Shown piece by piece: positions 61,182 to 64,000 of a stretch of 64,000 nucleotides of DNA. Numbering within the stretch: the stretch's first letter is position 1; every line of letters starts with the position of its first letter. The DNA comes from Alphaproteobacteria bacterium (GTDB lineage Bacteria; Pseudomonadota; Alphaproteobacteria; Kiloniellales; DSM-21159): assembly GCA_030433005.1 (NCBI GenBank), contig JAUILQ010000004.1, positions 1 through 64,000 on the forward strand, in the 5' to 3' direction. Under the pieces are notes generated by a model. That model was not told where the DNA came from, did not search any database, and was given only the letters and a program-made list of their open reading frames with translations. The translations under genes were made by a program, and so were the position numbers.

Positions 61182-62012
61182 ATGAGCAGCCGCGCAACAG
61201 GCCGGGATTCCGCCGGCCCGCAGAAGGATCCGACCGACGCTCCGGCCGCGCAGGCGGCGGCAGCGGATCGCGAGGAACGCGTCGCCTTCGGCGAGCGCGA
61301 GGTCGACGCCCGCGACAAGCCGGGCCTGGTGCGCGACGTCTTCCGCTCGGTTGCCGGGCGCTACGACCTGATGAACGACCTGATGTCGCTGGGCGTCCAC
61401 CGGTTGTGGAAGGACGCCATGGTCGACCGCCTGCGGCCGCGCGCCGGCGAAGCGGTGCTCGACGTCGCCGGCGGCACCGGCGACATCGCCTTCCGGATTC
61501 TCGACCGGACCGAAGGCGGCGCCGGCGTGACGGTGCTCGACCTGACCGAGGACATGCTGCGCGTCGGCCGCGACCGGGCGGTCGATTCCGGCCGCTTCGG
61601 CACCCTCGACTGGGTCTGCGGCGACGCCGAGTCGCTGCCGCTTCGCGACGGCTCCTACGACGCCTATACCATCGCCTTCGGGCTGCGCAACGTGACCCAC
61701 ATCGACCGCGCCCTGGCCGAGGCGCGCCGGGTGCTCAAGCCGGGCGGACGCTTCCTCTGCCTGGAGTTCAGCCGGGTCGTGCTGCCGGTGCTCGACCGCG
61801 CCTACGCCGTCTGGTCGGACGCCATGCTGCCGACGCTCGGCGGCCTGGTCGCGCGCGACCGCGACTCCTACGTCTATCTGGTCGAGTCGATCCGCCGCTT
61901 CCCGCCGCAGGACGAGCTGGTCGAGCGGATCCGGGCGGCCGGCCTGGAGCAGGTCCGCTACGCCAACCTCTCGGGCGGCATCGCGGCGCTGCACTCCGCC
62001 TGGCGCATCTGA
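61182..62012 (+). CDS. ubiE: Demethylubiquinone/demethylmenaquinone C-methyltransferase
   Basis: A 276-residue SAM methyltransferase: VFRSVAGRYDLMNDLMSLGVHRLWKD, motif I VLDVAGGTGDIAFR, DAYTIAFGLRNVTHIDRALAEARRVLKPGGRFLCLEFS, and C-terminal NLSGGIAALHSAWRI. All are UbiE signatures. It methylates the ubiquinone ring precursor at the membrane. A disordered N-terminus of about 30 residues precedes the domain. It is divergent from mutM, and 23 bases separate it from ubiB, so ubiEB form an operon. Confidence 0.95.
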   Translation: MSSRATGRDSAGPQKDPTDAPAAQAAAADREERVAFGEREVDARDKPGLVRDVFRSVAGRYDLMNDLMSLGVHRLWKDAMVDRLRPRAGEAVLDVAGGTGDIAFRILDRTEGGAGVTVLDLTEDMLRVGRDRAVDSGRFGTLDWVCGDAESLPLRDGSYDAYTIAFGLRNVTHIDRALAEARRVLKPGGRFLCLEFSRVVLPVLDRAYAVWSDAMLPTLGGLVARDRDSYVYLVESIRRFPPQDELVERIRAAGLEQVRYANLSGGIAALHSAWRI

Positions 62013-62035
62013 GAAGCCGAGCAGGGGGTACCCCG

Positions 62036-63724
62036 GTGATCTGGCCCGCGATCTGGCCCCGGCTGCGCCGCAGGGCCGCGCTGCCGTTCCGCATGCTGGC
62101 GATCGCCCGCGTCCTGGCGCGCCACGACGCCCTTGCCGCGGTCGAGGACCTCGAGGTCTTCCCCGCGCTGGTCGCCTTCCTGCGCCGCCTCGGGCCGAAG
62201 GCGAAGCCCGGCCGGCCCGGCGAGAAGCTGGCCCGGGCCCTGGTCGAGCTCGGTCCCTCGTTCATCAAGCTCGGACAGTTCCTGGCGACCCGCGCCGACC
62301 TGATCGGCGAGCGCATGGCCGGAGACCTGGCGCAGCTGCACGACCGGCTGCCGGCCTTTCCGGGCGCGCAGGCCCGCGAGGCCATCGAGGACGAGCTCGG
62401 CGCGCCGCTGGAGGAGCTGTTCCTGGCGTTCGACGAGACCCCGGTCTCGGCCGCCTCGATCGCCCAGGTGCACTTCGCGGTGACCCGGCCCGACGCGCCG
62501 GTCGAGAGCGACACGGCCGGGGCCGAGCCGCCCCTCGGCGGCGGCCCCGCCCCCGAGGCGCCGCCGCAGCGGCCCGGCCCCCCGGTCGAGGGCGTGCCGC
62601 CCGACCAGGGCGAGGCCCGCGCGGTCGCGGTCAAGGTGCTGCGCCCGGGCATCGAGCGCGCCTTCGAGCGCGACCTCGACCTCTTCTACTGGCTGGCCCG
62701 CCTCGCCGAGCGCACGCAGCCGCGCCTGCGCCGCCTGAAGCCGGTCGAGCTGGTCGACCTCTTCGCCTCGACGGTGCGCTGCGAGATGGACCTGCGCCTG
62801 GAGGCCGCCGCCGCCTCCGAGCTCGCCGACAACTTCCAGGGCGACGACAGCTACGTGGTTCCCGCGGTCGACTGGGAGCGCACCGGCCGCCGCGTGCTGA
62901 CCATGACCCGGGTCAGCGGCATCCCGCTCGACGATCGCCAGGCGCTGATCGACCAGGGCCACGACATCCCCGGGATCCTGCAGGTCGCGGCGACGATCTT
63001 CTTCAACCAGGTGTTCCGCGACGGCTTCTTCCACGGCGACCAGCACCCGGGCAACATGATGGTCACCGCCGAGGGCGCGATCGCCGCGGTCGACTTCGGC
63101 ATCATGGGCCGGCTCGACCGCGAGACCCGGTACTTCCTCGGCGACATGCTGCTTGCGACGCTGTCGCGCGACTACCGCAAGCTCGCCCAGGTCCACGTCG
63201 ACGCCGGCTTCCTGCCGCCTGGCCAGTCCCAGGAGCTCTTCGCCCAGGCCCTGCGCTCGGTCTGCGAGCCGATCTTCGGCCGGCCCCTGCAGCGCATCTC
63301 CTTCGCCCGCCTGCTCGGCCAGCTGCTGAGCCTGACCGAATCCTTCTCCATGCCGGTGCAGCCGCAGCTGGTGCTGCTGCAGAAGAACATGCTGATGGCC
63401 GAGGGCGTGAGCCGACAGCTCGACCCCAGCCTCAACATCTGGCTGCTCGCCGAGCCGTTGATCGCCGACTGGGTGCGCGCCAACCGCGGGCCCGAGGCCA
63501 GGCTGCGCCACGGCGCCGAGAGCTTCGGGCGCGCGCTCGAGCGTCTGCCCGACCTGCTGCGCCACCTCGAGGTGGTCAGCCGCGGGCTCGCCGAGCAGGG
63601 CGTCCGCCTGCACCCGGAATCCCTGAAGGCGCTGGACCGCCGGCGCAGCACCGCGCGCCTCGCCATGGGCTCCTGCCTGCTCGCCGCCGCGGCGCTCGCG
63701 CTCGCCCTGATCGCTCTCTTCTGA
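62036..63724 (+). CDS. ubiB: Ubiquinone biosynthesis atypical kinase/ATPase UbiB
   Basis: A 562-residue protein. The family's KxGQ motif is at SFIKLGQFLATRADL (Lys78), the Ala-rich nucleotide loop at AASIAQVH (139-146), the VAVK lysine at 200, then HGDQHPGNMM and AVDFGIMG for ATP and metal. The C-terminal helix pair (AMGSCLLAAAALALALIALF) anchors it in the membrane. It aids extraction or handling of CoQ precursors. Residues 151-194 form an extra Pro/Gly/Glu-rich insertion between loop and lysine. GTG at 62036 starts with the short repeat IWPAIWPRL (12-base unit twice). Confidence 0.93.
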   Translation: MIWPAIWPRLRRRAALPFRMLAIARVLARHDALAAVEDLEVFPALVAFLRRLGPKAKPGRPGEKLARALVELGPSFIKLGQFLATRADLIGERMAGDLAQLHDRLPAFPGAQAREAIEDELGAPLEELFLAFDETPVSAASIAQVHFAVTRPDAPVESDTAGAEPPLGGGPAPEAPPQRPGPPVEGVPPDQGEARAVAVKVLRPGIERAFERDLDLFYWLARLAERTQPRLRRLKPVELVDLFASTVRCEMDLRLEAAAASELADNFQGDDSYVVPAVDWERTGRRVLTMTRVSGIPLDDRQALIDQGHDIPGILQVAATIFFNQVFRDGFFHGDQHPGNMMVTAEGAIAAVDFGIMGRLDRETRYFLGDMLLATLSRDYRKLAQVHVDAGFLPPGQSQELFAQALRSVCEPIFGRPLQRISFARLLGQLLSLTESFSMPVQPQLVLLQKNMLMAEGVSRQLDPSLNIWLLAEPLIADWVRANRGPEARLRHGAESFGRALERLPDLLRHLEVVSRGLAEQGVRLHPESLKALDRRRSTARLAMGSCLLAAAALALALIALF

Positions 63725-63842
63725 GCCCGCGGCAACGCGCTTGCGGCCCCGTCGGGGAAGGATTATCTACCGTCTCATGGAGTGAAATGCCGGAGCGCCC
63801 CGGCCGCCGCCGCGCCCCGCCCGTCCGATGCGGAGACCCGAG

Positions 63843-64000
63843 ATGCTCCACGGCAAGCGCATCCTGCTGATCGTCGCCGGCGGCATCGCCGCCTACAAGT
63901 GCCTGGAGCTGGTCCGGCGGCTGCGCGAGCGCGGCGCCGCGGTGCGCTGTATCCTGACCCGCGCCGGCGCCGAGTTCGTGACCCCGCTGTCGCTCTCCGC
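63843..64000 (+). CDS. coaBC: Phosphopantothenoylcysteine decarboxylase / PPC synthetase CoaBC, 3' end missing
   Basis: The first 52 residues of a CoaBC (Dfp) protein: [42 protein letters not shown] split over 1-42, followed by [10 protein letters not shown]. The flavin-binding VxGGIAAYK motif is diagnostic. It makes phosphopantetheine for coenzyme A. The gene runs off the right edge. Its place after ubiE-ubiB is the common alphaproteobacterial order. GGAGACCCGAG precedes the ATG. Confidence 0.93.
   Translation, partial: MLHGKRILLIVAGGIAAYKCLELVRRLRERGAAVRCILTRAGAEFVTPLSLS

Overview
The window is a very GC-rich, densely packed stretch of a bacterial chromosome with 56 protein genes (two cut by the window ends) and one tRNA. 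It reads as an alphaproteobacterium, most likely a Rhodospirillales-type organism. The reasons are the collinear rpsT-dnaA-dnaN-recF-gyrB block, the mutM/ubiE-ubiB-coaBC block, an FNR of FnrN/FnrL type, tripartite TRAP transport, a DUF1289 gene, and many GTG or TTG starts with 4-base ATGA/GTGA overlaps. I see no prophage, integrase, CRISPR array or intact insertion sequence. The assignment to a group is inference from gene content and order.

Layout. 2-6509: a carbohydrate block (the end of a trehalose-synthase-like glycosyltransferase, PEP synthase and a GalT-like enzyme, all overlapping), then an exported glutathione peroxidase and an exported class-C-type serine hydrolase. 6550-8196 (minus): a fusion of a six-helix histidine-rich membrane domain, a [2Fe-2S] ferredoxin and a class III nucleotidyl cyclase. 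8341-13669: DUF1289, an EamA transporter, transaldolase, a membrane acyltransferase and asparagine synthase. 13695-22470: an iron-siderophore uptake island comprising a Fur-like box, a binding protein, permease and ATPase, DUF2218, an ECF sigma factor, FecR, a signalling TonB-dependent receptor and a periplasmic esterase. Two near-identical candidate promoters for the sigma factor lie before fecR and before the receptor. No siderophore synthesis genes are present, so this looks like uptake of a foreign or separately encoded ester-type siderophore.

22509-30393: a helix-hairpin-helix protein, protein-isoaspartate methyltransferase, an RND efflux pump with its adaptor, a CHAD protein and purC. 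30565-35936: MarR and DUF3237 diverge from dctP, a PhzS/salicylate-hydroxylase-like flavoprotein, dctQ and dctM, with palindromic operators between. This is probably an inducible uptake and hydroxylation module for an unknown, perhaps aromatic, acid. 36001-48712: tRNA-Arg(ACG), a coiled-coil lipoprotein, a cupin, two gamma-glutamyltransferase paralogues (one cytosolic, one exported), gpt, panBC, an FNR regulator with its box, two GNAT-type proteins and a class A penicillin-binding protein. 48725-50620: a three-PAS histidine kinase.

50807-58640 (minus): the replication block gyrB, recF, dnaN, dnaA and rpsT. A long dnaA-rpsT gap holds an AT-rich island and two strong hairpins. 58833-64000: a crotonase, a small exported protein, mutM with an unusual zinc finger, then ubiE, ubiB and the start of coaBC.

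A recurrent feature is short tandem repeats whose unit is a multiple of three (12, 15 or 18 bases). They occur inside linkers of galT, fecR, panB, dnaA, ubiB and a small exported protein, and also between genes.
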